The notes beneath the pieces were generated by a model. It was not told where the DNA came from. It was given only the letters and a program-made list of their open reading frames with translations, and did not search any database. Of a stretch of 64,000 bases of DNA, positions 27,201-36,107 are shown one piece after another. The position numbers and the translations under genes are program-made. How positions within the stretch are numbered: position 1 is the stretch's first letter; the number at the start of each line of letters is the position of its first letter. Source of the stretch: Taxillus chinensis (Eukaryota > Streptophyta > Magnoliopsida > Santalales > Loranthaceae). The stretch covers positions 36,473,664 through 36,537,663 of the forward strand of contig CM042088.1 of assembly GCA_023512835.1 (NCBI GenBank). Reading direction: 5' to 3'.

Positions 27201-30200
27201 ATCAACACAAGAAGTTTCATGAAGCGAGTCATAAAATTTTGAAATAATATTTAGATATACTTATCACTACGGAAATGACGAATGGAAATATTGAATTGAG
27301 TTTTGATTTCAGCACAAAAGATAAAAAAAAAGTTCATAGTGATTTTTTATAGTCATTCACAAACGCAATTCGTCGTCTTAACTACAAGAACACAATGCAA
27401 TATGGTTGCTCACACATTAGAGTTGTGTCACGTCTGTCAGATCACATGTTGTGTTAGTGAGCAAGGAGACGCAGAGAGATGCATCATCGTAGAGAGATGC
27501 CGTCGAGAGATGCATTGCAGGGTCATTGCATCTGGGAGAGAAGACGCAGAGCGATGCATTGTCGTGAGGTCTCCATCATCGTTGTAATTGTCGTCGTTGC
27601 TGTATTGTGGGATGGATTGCGTCACGTCTGGTAGAGAGGGCATCGAATGCAGTGGTCGCAGAGAGGGAAGCTATGTCGCAGGACAATCGTGTTGTGGATC
27701 ACGAGCACGTTGAGCGTGATGATTGTGATCTGAATTACGATCGTAACGTGACTTTGATACCATATCAAAGATGGTATAAGACAATATATTGTCTATTGAG
27801 AGCGTAAGACATACAATCTTATATGTATTACAATATTATTAAAAGACTAAATAACCCTCACTTTCCAATAGGCGTTGAGGTTACAAGAACTAGACTAGAT
27901 ATCTTTCGCTCTTGGTGGAAATATGTCTTTGATTTATTAATGAGATAGGAAAATTAGGAGCAAAGCTTTATAGTGCTCTAATAATTTCAAACATGCATCT
28001 CACAAGAGATAGAAAATCATTTGTTAACTTTGGGAGATATCAAAAGTTGGTTGGGACATTAAATTATCTTACCGTCGCTTATTCAAATATTATCTATCTT
28101 GTTAGTATTTTCAATCAATTCATTTCATCTCCAATAATTCATCATTGGACAGTACAGAGCAAATTTTGTTGTGTTACTTAAAAAGACCACATGGACTTGA
28201 TCTTATACAAGTTATAGACACACTTAGATGAATTTTTCTCAAATGCATATTGAACAAGTTGCGTAATAGATAAAAAAATTCACAATAGATTATTATGCCT
28301 TTGTTTGAAAAAATTTGGTCACATGAAAGAGTGAAAAACAAAACTTTGTGTCACGATCCAGTGTTAAGTTAGAATATTAGGCCATGACACAGAAATAATA
28401 TGGATATTTCATCTTTTAAATGAAGTTGGTCTTAAAAGTTCAATTGTAGCCAGATTATGATGTGATAATTACGCTGCATTTCATAGTGCCTCTAATATTG
28501 TGTTTCATGAGAGAACCAAATATATTGTAATTGATTGTCATTTATCTGTGATAAAATTCTACTTGGATTAATTTTTACAGGATTTGTGAAGTTTAGAAAA
28601 TAATTAGAAAATATTTTCACTAAAGCTTTAAATGAGATTTAGGTTGTTTATCTTTGTAACAAGTTGAATATAATTAATATTTTTGTTTTAACGTGAGGAA
28701 TGTATTACTGTAATTAAAATGATATTATATAATTAGCGGGATATTGTGAGATACAATATAATTAAATAATTTAGATTTAATATCTTAATCTCTACATTAC
28801 CGTAGATGCTTCATCTTCTTATGGACATAACTGGGATGTATTATGTGAATATATTAATAAAATAATATCATTCTCATTTAGTGTAGACATCTATTGTGTT
28901 AGCAAAGTAAGTGAAATATTCACATTTCTCGCATTACTGTTCCAGAGTCATGGCCATCTACTTGTGCCTTCAAAACCTATTTTGCTTCAAGTGATTGCTA
29001 CTGCTGATTAGGATAGATGTCCTATTCATTGGGGGGCAACATTGGATATTGGAAAAATATAGCCCAGTTACTAAATCAAAGGACAGAGCTATGACCTATG
29101 GTTCCAGAGATTCAATGGCTTCATATGCTATTAGATCGTGTGCGGATATATCAATCTACACCATCTCTTCAGTGTTGTGATATTAGTCAACTATACATAT
29201 TGCTAATATTCTCTCTTCTGTGCATACATGAAGTTAATTGTTATTTCGTACAAGAGAAGGTTCGGAGGGGTGCTATCCAGTTATTGCATAAGCACACAGC
29301 CACAATTAGTAGACATCTTCAGTCATTATATTGGAGTAGACTGAAATATAGTTGTAGCAAGTTGGATATCATTAATATTTAAAGGCCCAACCTGAGTGGG
29401 GGTGTTAGAGAGTTAATCCTAAATTGCAAATATTCTTATAATTATTTTTTATAGCACTCTGGTTGACCGAATTTTCCATTACAATAGGTGCCCGACTATG
29501 CCCTAAATTTTTGCAAACAGAAGTCTCTGAGGTGAGCTAATTCTTGTTGGCAATTAATGATTCGTATCATTTAAAGAATCATCTGCCTCATTATTAATCA
29601 TAATAATAATCATGTAGACCATTTGGAAGATTGTGGTGGGATGAGACTGTATCAACTGTGATATGTAAACCCAATCCTCGCTGCCAGGTAGCATTATTAT
29701 ATACTTGTGTTCATTAGAAAATCATGTGGTATGGATTCTGTTAAAGATGACCGACCATTCCTTCAGGTGATTTTACATCCAGAGGAAGACAGAATCCTTA
29801 CAATTCGTGAGAGTGCAAGATTGCAAGGGTTTCCTGACTATTACAAGTTCTCTGGGAATACTGTGCAAAGGTAGCTTTTCTTCTGCTTGTTAGTATCTTG
29901 CTATTTTGCTTGAATGATATTAGTCTTTGTTTTTGTGTCTAAATCTATGTTTGCCAGTGTAAGATGCACCCTGAACATTTCACCATCTTCGAACTTGTGT
30001 GTGGTGTGTCCTGTTTTTGCTCTATGAAAATTCAATACATATATGGTAGAAAAATAGAAGTGTTATAAATCCTTAACCTGAAACTATTCCATTGTTTTAT
30101 AATCCCTGTCATTCCCCTGTTTTTTAATCAAACCGGATGCTTCTACGCGAAGCTTGAAGCTTCCTCTCTTGCAATTATCTTATTTGGTTTGGGCACCATG

Positions 30201-31080
30201 AAAGGATATGAAAGGAGAGCAGAAGTCAGAGAGAGAAAGTGGGAAAAAGTACAGTACTCTGGTATAGAGATAAGACTCACTGACCATTGCTTCTACCTCA
30301 CCAGTCTCAACCCCTCCCCCTATTTATTGAGCAGACCTGACACCACCCCCTTGTGTCATTGCCAACGTCCATGCACTTGGATAAAGGCAGCCATGGCCAC
30401 ACCACCTCTCTCTCTGGGTTGGTTTTTGTGTTATTATTATTATTATCATTAGTATTAGTATTCAAACTCTGCCAGGCTGGCTATCATTCCCCCAATGTCC
30501 AACACCCAAAAATGAGATGCCATGTAGGCACAAATGCAAGTATAATGGCTCAAATGGAAAGAAAAAAAGTCCTGTTACCGCTGGGAATCAATACTAAAAG
30601 TCCAGTGACCTTGGGCAGTAATTTGCTGCATTACTTCATCCACATTCCAACTAATCCATTAATTTGAAACCCTAATAAATATAAAAATTAAATATTGTTG
30701 ATAATAAAATAAAATCTTCATTTGAACTAAATATAACAATGTCTCCTAGTTTAAAAGTTCTTAATCAGTGGATGGAGGTTAATGAACAGTTGGATCTTAT
30801 TGGTGCGCCTAAATGAAGTTTCACTTTCTCAACAACTTGCTGAATATTGTGCAACTTTATATATACACTATCTTCCTGGTAGTTTAGCTTATATAATATG
30901 TGTGTTGGAAGATATTGTCAAATAGGAAATGCAGTGGCCGTTCCAGTTGCACGGGCGTTAGGATACGCACTTGGGAGGGCCGAATTGAAGCTGAGCGGAG
31001 ATGAAGCTCTCATGACCCTTCCTGTCCAGTTTTCCAATTCCACAGCTGTCCAAGTGCTGCGGTCTTCAGCTAACATTTAG
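6232..31080 (+). CDS. CMT: Chromomethylase (chromodomain DNA cytosine-5 methyltransferase), 5'-partial
   Basis: Methylates cytosine, classically in CHG/CHH contexts, at H3K9-methylated chromatin in the nucleus. Exons: 6232-6290, 6372-6438, 6560-6889, 7199-7267, 7343-7429, 7506-7593, 14293-14414, 14502-14603, 29488-29531, 29618-29687, 29767-29870, 30912-31080. They sum to 1311 nt, 436 codons plus TAG, and every junction keeps frame. The first two exons give the chromodomain end ([19 protein letters not shown]). The third has motif [12 protein letters not shown] with the catalytic Cys, motif [10 protein letters not shown], and the motif VIII region [10 protein letters not shown]. Later come [21 protein letters not shown] and motif [20 protein letters not shown]. 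The 6889 donor is GC. BAH and motif I exons were not found upstream; they may lie left of the window or be lost. CMT2 versus CMT3 type is not decided. Confidence 0.93.
8685..8820. repeat. 56-bp tandem repeat, 2.4 copies
   Basis: Units start at 8685, 8741 and 8797, the last truncated after 24 nt. The copies are virtually identical, which suggests a young duplication. Each unit begins AACAAACAAACATAAGAGAC. Confidence 0.95.
9240..9600 (-). mobile_element. Copia RNase H remnant
   Basis: The minus strand reads through broken frames resembling the Copia RNase H region: a [19 protein letters not shown] block (family [15 protein letters not shown]) near 9440-9490, then [12 protein letters not shown] (family SWSSKKQNVV). 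Stops and indels are frequent. It lies in the 6.7 kb CMT intron, antisense to the gene. Confidence 0.6.
9691..9829. repeat. 49-bp tandem repeat, about 2.8 copies
   Basis: Diverged units begin at 9691, 9740 and 9789, each starting AATTGGTTTGSCTTCTTGAC (or AATTAGG) and containing AAGTYAACTTG. The divergence indicates an older duplication than the 56-bp repeat upstream. Confidence 0.8.
10875..11155. mobile_element. Tourist-like MITE, TSD TAA
   Basis: A 281-bp element with long inverted repeats: left GAGTATTAGTAGTGGAAATA, right end the complement of AAGCACTAGTAGTGAAATAG. The similarity continues inward through TTTCAATAAATTT and a GGACCAATAAT/ATTATTGGTCC pair. TAA flanks both ends (10872-10874 and 11156-11158). 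Nearly the whole sequence can fold into one hairpin. It belongs to the same family as 54174-54341 and interrupts the chromovirus remnant. Confidence 0.75.
11160..11645. repeat. Short interspersed DNA repeat with CCGGT-type ends
   Basis: Both ends are rich in GGTTN/ACCRG-type words (left GGTTCAATCGATGGGTCAG; right CCGGATCACCAGTCC ending TAGTTTTGATAAC), with an AT-rich core. The pattern resembles common plant non-autonomous DNA elements, but no target duplication was established. Confidence 0.4.
12008..12110 (+). repeat. 103-bp dispersed repeat, copy 1
   Basis: About 95% identical (five mismatches by eye) to 32198-32300 in the same orientation. It starts GTAAGTTGTAACACAT and ends TTTGCTCAATTTA. 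Element class unknown. Confidence 0.9.
13000..13475 (+). mobile_element. LINE-like 3' end
   Basis: Broken plus frames end at about 13430-13475 in TTTTTAATAAAATCTTTTAT plus an A run, the same kind of tail as at 160-178 and 16060. No domain is recognised, so the assignment rests on the tail. Confidence 0.3.
13565..13767 (+). other. Possible captured exon or gene fragment
   Basis: A less AT-rich island in the 6.7 kb CMT intron with one open plus frame of about 65 codons. It includes [20 protein letters not shown] and [16 protein letters not shown] and ends at TAA near 13762. It looks more like protein-coding sequence than its surroundings, but I cannot assign a family. It could be a captured gene fragment or a chance open frame. 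Confidence 0.25.
15350..16620 (-). mobile_element. Copia RNase H/RT remnant interrupted by a LINE
   Basis: Segments 15520-15635 and 16070-16400 match, with substitutions, the sequence around 23860-24330 of the Copia remnant nearby. Both carry the minus-strand RNase H to RT-end region. The match breaks at about 15640 and resumes at about 16070, where a LINE fragment sits. Confidence 0.6.
15640..16065 (+). mobile_element. Internally deleted LINE inside a Copia remnant
   Basis: The plus strand reads [20 protein letters not shown] then [15 protein letters not shown], resembling the LINE endonuclease region (family form FxxFIxxxxLxDLPLxGG). It jumps directly to a 3' tail ending TTTTTTACTTATTAAAAAAA. 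Most of ORF2 is missing. Confidence 0.55.
17461..19875 (-). mobile_element. 2.4 kb solo-LTR-like insertion
   Basis: Begins TGTCACGCCC and ends TTTACA, so on the minus strand it runs TGTAAA...GGGCGTGACA, like a TG...CA LTR. CGGTG occurs at both borders (17458-17462 and 19876-19880); the left copy overlaps the terminal TG, so the target duplication is 3 bp (CGG) with full ends or 5 bp with a trimmed end. A minus-strand TATA box (ATTATAAATA) lies near 19541-19550. No gag or pol is readable. It is less AT-rich than its surroundings. Confidence 0.6.
18735..18960. repeat. TACGA/TTCGA minisatellite
   Basis: Irregular array of about 8-12 nt units built from CTACGAAC, CTTCGAAC, CTACGGGT and CTACGACC inside the LTR-like insertion. 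It is dense in CpG compared with the AT-rich flanks. The open frames crossing it are repeat artefacts. Confidence 0.85.
19983..20070. repeat. 44-bp tandem duplication
   Basis: Two adjacent, almost identical 44-bp units (19983-20026 and 20027-20070) inside the Copia RT frame, which they help to disrupt. Confidence 0.95.
20890..21980 (-). mobile_element. Copia RNase H and 3' LTR remnant
   Basis: Minus-strand broken frames from about 21760 to 21180 correspond to the end of RT and RNase H (a tract around 21440-21540 matches the SWRSKKQN region). Below 21130 an LTR-like segment contains GATACAAATAATAAAATG, also seen near 43812 in the kinase-gene intron, so the two elements share a family. Confidence 0.55.
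22020..22625. other. AT-rich stretch, nothing recognised
   Basis: Almost pure A/T sequence between Copia fragments. No frame, inverted repeat or known element was identified. Confidence 0.6.
22629..23870 (-). mobile_element. Copia RT remnant
   Basis: The minus strand gives RT blocks in order: [20 protein letters not shown] then [12 protein letters not shown] (23220-23110), [18 protein letters not shown] (about 23080-23030) and [20 protein letters not shown] then DIVIIGSD (about 22875-22790). The 23300-23840 part is the linker before RT. The catalytic YVDD is present but the frame is broken between blocks. Confidence 0.7.
23870..26870 (-). mobile_element. Copia element: integrase, RT, RNase H, with PBS
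   Basis: The minus-strand order from 26870 down is: PBS TGGTATCAGAGC (complement of 26848-26859), a remnant of gag/UTR, integrase ([40 protein letters not shown] at 26137-25709), linker, RT ([20 protein letters not shown] at 24950; [10 protein letters not shown] at 24515), and the end of RT/RNase H to about 23880. The RT active site reads YLDD. Separate frames are needed for integrase and RT, so it is inactive. The 5' LTR should begin at about 26861. Confidence 0.8.
26848..26859 (-). other. Primer-binding site (initiator Met tRNA type)
   Basis: The complement reads TGGTATCAGAGC, the usual Copia primer-binding site complementary to the 3' end of initiator methionine tRNA. It marks the inner border of the 5' LTR, which lies at higher coordinates. 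Confidence 0.7.
27100..27775 (-). mobile_element. Copia integrase scrap and leader with PBS
   Basis: Minus strand 27250-27110 gives integrase-like blocks ([20 protein letters not shown], where other copies read TPQQNGVAE). The 27440-27770 stretch is a GA- and CGTC-rich leader. A PBS-like TGGTATCAAAG lies at its end (complement of 27752-27762). Most of the element between the two parts is missing. Confidence 0.5.
27940..28700 (+). mobile_element. Copia RT-end/RNase H remnant
   Basis: The plus strand reads [20 protein letters not shown] then [10 protein letters not shown] (about 28036-28120) and later [20 protein letters not shown] then YIVIDCHL (about 28460-28550), the C-terminal Copia polyprotein. 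It is broken by stops. Its orientation is opposite to most Copia pieces in this intron. Confidence 0.7.
28700..29420 (+). mobile_element. Second Copia RNase H remnant
   Basis: Plus-strand fragments resemble [15 protein letters not shown] near 28990-29040 (family ADWAxDxxDRRSTSG) and [19 protein letters not shown] near 29255-29310 (family REKVxxGxIxLxHIPT). The stretch ends with AACCTGAGTGGGGGTGTTAG at 29389-29408, a typical polypurine-tract/LTR junction. Confidence 0.65.
29871..30911. other. Last CMT intron
   Basis: A 1,041-bp intron between the SGNTVQ and RYCQIGNAV exons. The middle (about 30180-30660) is less AT-rich and contains open frames of no recognised family. It may be an insertion, but no ends could be defined. 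Confidence 0.6.
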
Positions 31081-33055
31081 TATTGACTATTTTAAATTTT
31101 CTTCCATTCATTTGGCGTTGATTTTTATTTTATTTTATTTTTTCTGGAAGTCCAGATGTAAATTAGAAGAATCTCACGTGCAACACCTTCGTCCATTCTA
31201 ATTTGGGTACTCCCAATCCAAGCTAATAAGAAACCATAGTCAACAAATGCCAACCTGAGGTGATTTTTGCCCAGCTTGGTGGTTTGGCTGCGCTGTCTCA
31301 TTTGTATTTCCTCTGCGGCTATGTTGTAATTTGACCACGTACTTTTGCATTTGTTAATAGGAGCACAGAATCTTCATATGAATGATGCCTACCATTGTTT
31401 TTAGTAAATTTAACTTTTAAGTAAATTGCTGGCCATTGAGTCAATTTCATTTGACAAACTAATTGAGAAGAGGGGAGAGAGGAGAGAGGAGCTTTTAAAA
31501 AGTATATAAAAAAGAAAATTAATGTTTTGATAAAATAATGAAAGATTTGTAAATTTATTTGGTATTGTAAAAATTATTTAACTAATGGAATAATGTACCA
31601 TCACCGGTATTCCACGCCTGTTCAGCTTTTAATATTTCTGGATATGTTGCTTACCTCACCGAGCATTGTAGCTTCTATTTCTTATATTTAACTCTTTAGG
31701 TGAATTAATATAAAGATTCGTGAAACGTGTTTCATGTACGAACACGATACGTGGATTTAAGTGGTTCGATTGTCGTAACTTAATTGGTTTTAACGTTTTT
31801 TAATGATTTTTGCAGATGGAAATATTCTTTATATATGAACGAGGGAATTGTTGGGTGTCTTTTATTATTATCCCTCTCACGTGATGGTGATGGTGTATTA
31901 TCGGATGAAAGAAAATATAAATTTTTATTATTATTTTAGTAATATTATAGTCCTATGGTTGCATAGAATATACAACCCCTCGGTTACGTTGCAAATATCA
32001 TTTTTGTTGAAATTATCAAATCAAGCTTTAAATTAGCAAACTGAATACTCAACATTCCGGCCATAATTAAACTTTTCCCTTCTAATTAAATACTTGTTAC
32101 TGTGATATATTCCCACGAGTCCTCAAGCATGGGTATATGCAACATCACGAAGTTACTATTTATCCATTCAATAAAATCTATCATTAAGCTATTACTTGTA
32201 AGTTGTAACACATCTACATCATGTATTATTCTTTCCCAACTAGCTCATACAAAAATAAATATCATTTTAAATTCACTTTTCAAATTATTTGCTCAATTTA
32301 AAATTACAAATTTGAGTAAAGATAGTCTACAGAAAAGGTGTGATGCATGTGTGTATCTATATATATGATCTTATCATCTCCGTCTGTATCGATCTTGTAT
32401 GAGGTTCATTTGTCCTCTTTTCTATTTCTAAAGAAAAGAAGTTCCCATTTTATACTATCCCAAATTCAATCTCTATTCTCCGTCTTCGATGATATTTAAC
32501 TTATGCGTCAAAAATGGGAAAAGTCAACACAAATACAAAGAGCATTAGTAATAAGATAACTAAAGTTATAATTTAATTAAACAAATAGATAAAAGGTAAA
32601 AAACTATCATACAATAAGCTAATTAAATAAATAGTAAATTTAACTTTTAGCTAAATGACTTTAAATTTGGAGAGTTATTTCCTTTAGCTAAATAATATTA
32701 TATTTTTATATTTTTATTTTATTTTTAAAATCAAATTAAGCTAGTCAATAAAAAATAAATAAAACCCAAATTTTAAAGTAATAGAATTAATATTTTATTA
32801 GGATACTAAGGCTCTATAAGGGAATTGCTAACATTATGTGATCCACATGGACTAAGTACCACACATTTCCTTCTTCATTATTTGTTTGAGTGTTATAAAA
32901 ATTAAGCAAATAGCTAAGTTAATGCATTTTGAAAAGTTGGGGAAAGTCCAAACCATATAAATTGAGATCCAACTATATATCTTTTTTGTAACTAGATGGT
33001 AGTTACTAGTGTGATAATAGTTTTTTTCCACAATTTGATGCGCTTTCGAATTATC
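31081..33055. other. Intergenic, AT-rich
   Basis: Downstream flank of the chromomethylase. No further exon or RNA gene is recognised. It contains the second copy of the 103-bp repeat and AT-rich sequence that may include old MITEs. Confidence 0.6.
32198..32300 (+). repeat. 103-bp dispersed repeat, copy 2
   Basis: Partner of 12008-12110, same orientation, about 95% identical. The two copies lie 20 kb apart, one inside the CMT gene and one 1.1 kb beyond its stop codon. Confidence 0.9.
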
Positions 33056-33059
33056 ACTT

Positions 33060-33275
33060 AAGTTATGCTCGAGGCAGTCTCGAACAGAGACTTGAGCATA
33101 TCTACTCCAACCACAAGCTCGAGCAAGAGCTCGAGCCACCTTTCTCGAGACCGCTTCAAGCATAGGCTCGATCATGCCTCGAGCAGGGTGGTTTGAGGCA
33201 TGCTCGAGCCTGAGGCTCGAGTATCGAGCAAGGCTTAAGCGGGCATCAAGCAAGCCTCGAGAAGGGGCTCGATCA
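33060..33275. repeat. CTCGAG/GCTCGA motif cluster
   Basis: About 215 bp packed with CTCGAG, GCTCGA and TCGAGC words on both strands in an otherwise AT-rich region. The spacing is irregular and palindromic words dominate. It lies about 450 bp upstream of the start of the CHORD-like gene. Confidence 0.8.
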
Positions 33276-33726
33276 TCTCTTCCATAGTTAGATATACGGG
33301 TTTCTGGGTTCCGTCAACTGTAATTTCCGACAGTGGTCTGATTTAGGCCCTTTTTTTGATTTGTAGGTATCGATGAGGCACACAGGCCTCAAACACCCAT
33401 AAGGGGTTTATCGCTCTCGGATTTTCAAAAAACATATTCTTTCACCTTTAAATCCAAATTTTATGCCGTGTTCTACCTTCGCCTATCCAGATCTATGGCT
33501 CGAGACCCTTTGCCCTTCCCTCCTTCCATTGCTTTTTTTTTTTCTTCTATCTCATGTGTGGTTCAACTGCGAACAAATTTTAAGTGCGATAAAATTTTAA
33601 GTATAAAACGCAAAAAAGACGCAACTGCGATAAAAGTTTCTTATTTAAGTTTATTTTTTTCCAACACACTTCACATCCTCCCCTCAAAATTCAATGAATA
33701 ATTTAGCGAACAATATAGTTGGAGAA

Positions 33727-36107
33727 ATGGCGACCACGCAGTTACACCTCCACATCCCGCTCGCCCTTGCGTCTTCTCCCCCATCCCAATTTCATCAATC
33801 TTCTTTACAATTACAAACACGGTTTTGTAATCATCGAAGAACCCGTTTCCTCCTCCGAAACCGGCCCCGCACCCACAGTTTAGCGACGCGCAGATTTCAA
33901 GCCGTGCTGCGAACTTGCAAGAACTGCAAGATCCAATTCGATCCTGAACTCAATCATCCTTGTGCTTGCCGTTTTCACACCTCTCACTTCGGCGGTACTA
34001 AACACTTGTACCGCGTTACTGTTTACTGTGCAACTCGCTGTGTGTCTTGATTTTGGTGATTTTTTTCGTGGTTCTCTGGAGTTCTCATAGCCATTTTTTT
34101 AGCCTTCGAGTTTGTTGAAAAGGATGACACGATGAAATAAAGGATGCCCTTTTAATGTTCCACTTTATTTTACGTGTGCTTAATTTTTAGGGGCAAGTCT
34201 CAAGACTAGAATTTTATTTTTAATCTGGTTTTGAATTTTGGAACCTTTGAGTCCATAACATTTTATTTTTTGGGTGAAAAGAAAGAAAGAAACAGTAACA
34301 GTACTGGGACGTATTAAACTGAGGTGAAGACTGCATTGGTCTGTTTTTTACCACTACAATTTGATAATGGGAATACTTCCTTACATGTGTACAATCACTG
34401 TATATGGTTCTCTTTCTCTCTCTCAAAATAGGTCATTTCAGATGATGAGCATTTATAGCTACTACCTTTGTCTTAATCTCCCCTTCCCAACCCATTCTTT
34501 TTGAGTTGCTCCAAGTTTTTTTCCCCTTTTTTTCCAGCCGGATTTGATAATTGATTGAAGTACACACAAACTCACGGTTCTCAAAAATCGATCTTGGTTT
34601 TGGAAATTGGCCTGAGCTGGGACAATCCATTTGGATGGTAATTTCTTGGGAATTGTTTTTTTTCTTTATTTGGCTGTCATGGTCAAGGTGAATACTTAGT
34701 TCTGCAGAACTGAGATACATTTTCTTAGATAAACCGAGAGGGCAATTCCTGGTGTACAGTGGTCAATTTTTTCAGGTTGGCCAGACTGAGTGCATGTGTA
34801 GACATTTGCCAGTAGTAACTTGGTGTATAATTAGACACCTAGGTTCTTAAACAGCCCTGGTGGAATCAGTTTACCAGCTTCCGCTCTGTTCCTTATTTCT
34901 AACATGCATATAGCTTGAACATTGTTCACATTTATGAGAGAAATTGAATCAATATTATTAGGATTGAGTGCATCATATATAGAAGAAGAGTGAACTTTGG
35001 TGTAATGGTAGAGTTACTATCTCGTGATCCGAATGTTATAAGTTCAAGTCACAAACATAGCTCTTGCAATTAAATTTAATTGTGAGGGAAGGCTACGTTT
35101 ATATTAGCCCTTATGACTCAACCCTTGCCTAGATGGATTCCATCAATCGTAGGAGCTTCATGTACCGGGTTTGCTGTTTTAGAGCATCATATATTGGCTC
35201 TTTTGATGACATGGGCACACATATGAAAAAGACCTAATTTATTGCAATAACTTACCTTGTGAAGCACACGGAGCAATTTATCTCAATAAGTTAATATACT
35301 TTGTTTGGTGGTGAAATACTGGATTATTGGGAATATACACAATAGATTGGTGATGTTCTCCACAGTTGTGTAAAAAAAAGGTTCAAGCATTTTTGTACGA
35401 CAAAAGTTGCTAATTTTTCTTTGTATGATTCTTTGTTTTTTAATTCTTATTTTGTTATGTTTTTTTGGTGCTTTGTTCTTCTTTCTAAACTTGTTGAATG
35501 ATGCCTCTAATACCAAGGTTGTGCATGAGGTTCTAATTAATATTATTAAGAATGAGAGCAATGCGTATTGACTCTTCTATTTCCATGGATATGGGTTTAC
35601 TTGACCTAGGCCAACTTGAAAAAATAATAAGATATTATATTGGATCAAATTTGAACTTTCGGATTGTCGATCACATTTATTAGAATTAAGACCGGTTAGT
35701 TTGGTTTTTGGTCAAACTTGTTTCAACGAGTGTTTTTGCCCTTGAGTGGTGGTAAGTCAGGACTTAGAGACAGCCTTTTCAGAAAAGTCCGACATTAATT
35801 TTTCCTTGCCTTGTGAAAAGGAGTTTTGTGCACTGAGTGTGACTTTTTTAGTTTTTATTTTTCATTTTTTATTATTGTTTTGGGCTTAGAAACCAAATTG
35901 GCTTTCGGTGTTGATGCATGATCTATTGCTGATTAGTTACTAAATAATTTAGGAGAAACAAAGAGGAAGTTTGAAAGCGTTTACAAGGGGGGTACCATGA
36001 GCACCCCTGATTCAGGTCAAGTTTTTCAGTACTGGCACTGTTGTGGTTCTGAAGATCCTTTTGATCTGGGATGCACTGCTGCTCCTCACTCTTCTTATGA
36101 TGACTAA
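33727..36107 (+). CDS. Small CHORD-like Cys/His protein, probably plastid-targeted
   Basis: Two exons, 33727-33994 and 35953-36107, give 140 aa. The join restores HFGGETKRKFESVY across the 1,958-bp intron. The N-terminal ~65 residues are rich in Ser, Arg, Leu and His with few acidic residues, as in a chloroplast transit peptide. The C-terminal half carries CKNCKIQFDPELNHPCACRF, then HTSHFGG, YWHCCGSEDPFDLGC and PHSSYDD at the end. The spacing (CxxC...FDP..N...C..H...HxGG...W.CC...F...GC...H) recalls the CHORD zinc-binding domain. I believe it is a conserved but unnamed plant family, and its function is unknown. An in-frame ATG at 33694 is possible; 33727 gives the more typical MATTQ start. 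Confidence 0.8.
34990..35182 (+). mobile_element. tRNA-derived SINE (Au-like)
   Basis: Has a tRNA-like head with box A TGGTGTAATGGTAGAG (34999-35014) and a perfect box B GTTCAAGTC (35042-35050). It is followed by a body ending in GGAGCTTCATGTACCGGGTT, which matches the 3' half of Au-type plant SINEs. It lies in the sense direction in the intron of the small CHORD-like gene. Confidence 0.7.

Larger units (their letters stand above)
14604..29487. other. 14.9 kb CMT intron, nested retroelements
   Basis: Intron between the exon ending LPSGKPL and the 44-nt exon [14 protein letters not shown]. It contains pieces of at least six Copia elements in both orientations, one LTR-like insertion and one LINE. 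In 14610-15350 I recognise nothing. The donor is GTATGT and the acceptor is ACAATAG. Confidence 0.85.

Noticed and set aside
30189..30667. Plus-strand frames in the last CMT intron
   Set aside because: No recognisable homology; the flanking exons join in frame without them.
34998..35060. tRNA gene with box A and box B
   Set aside because: The acceptor stem does not pair, and an Au-type SINE body follows directly, so it is a SINE head and not a tRNA gene.
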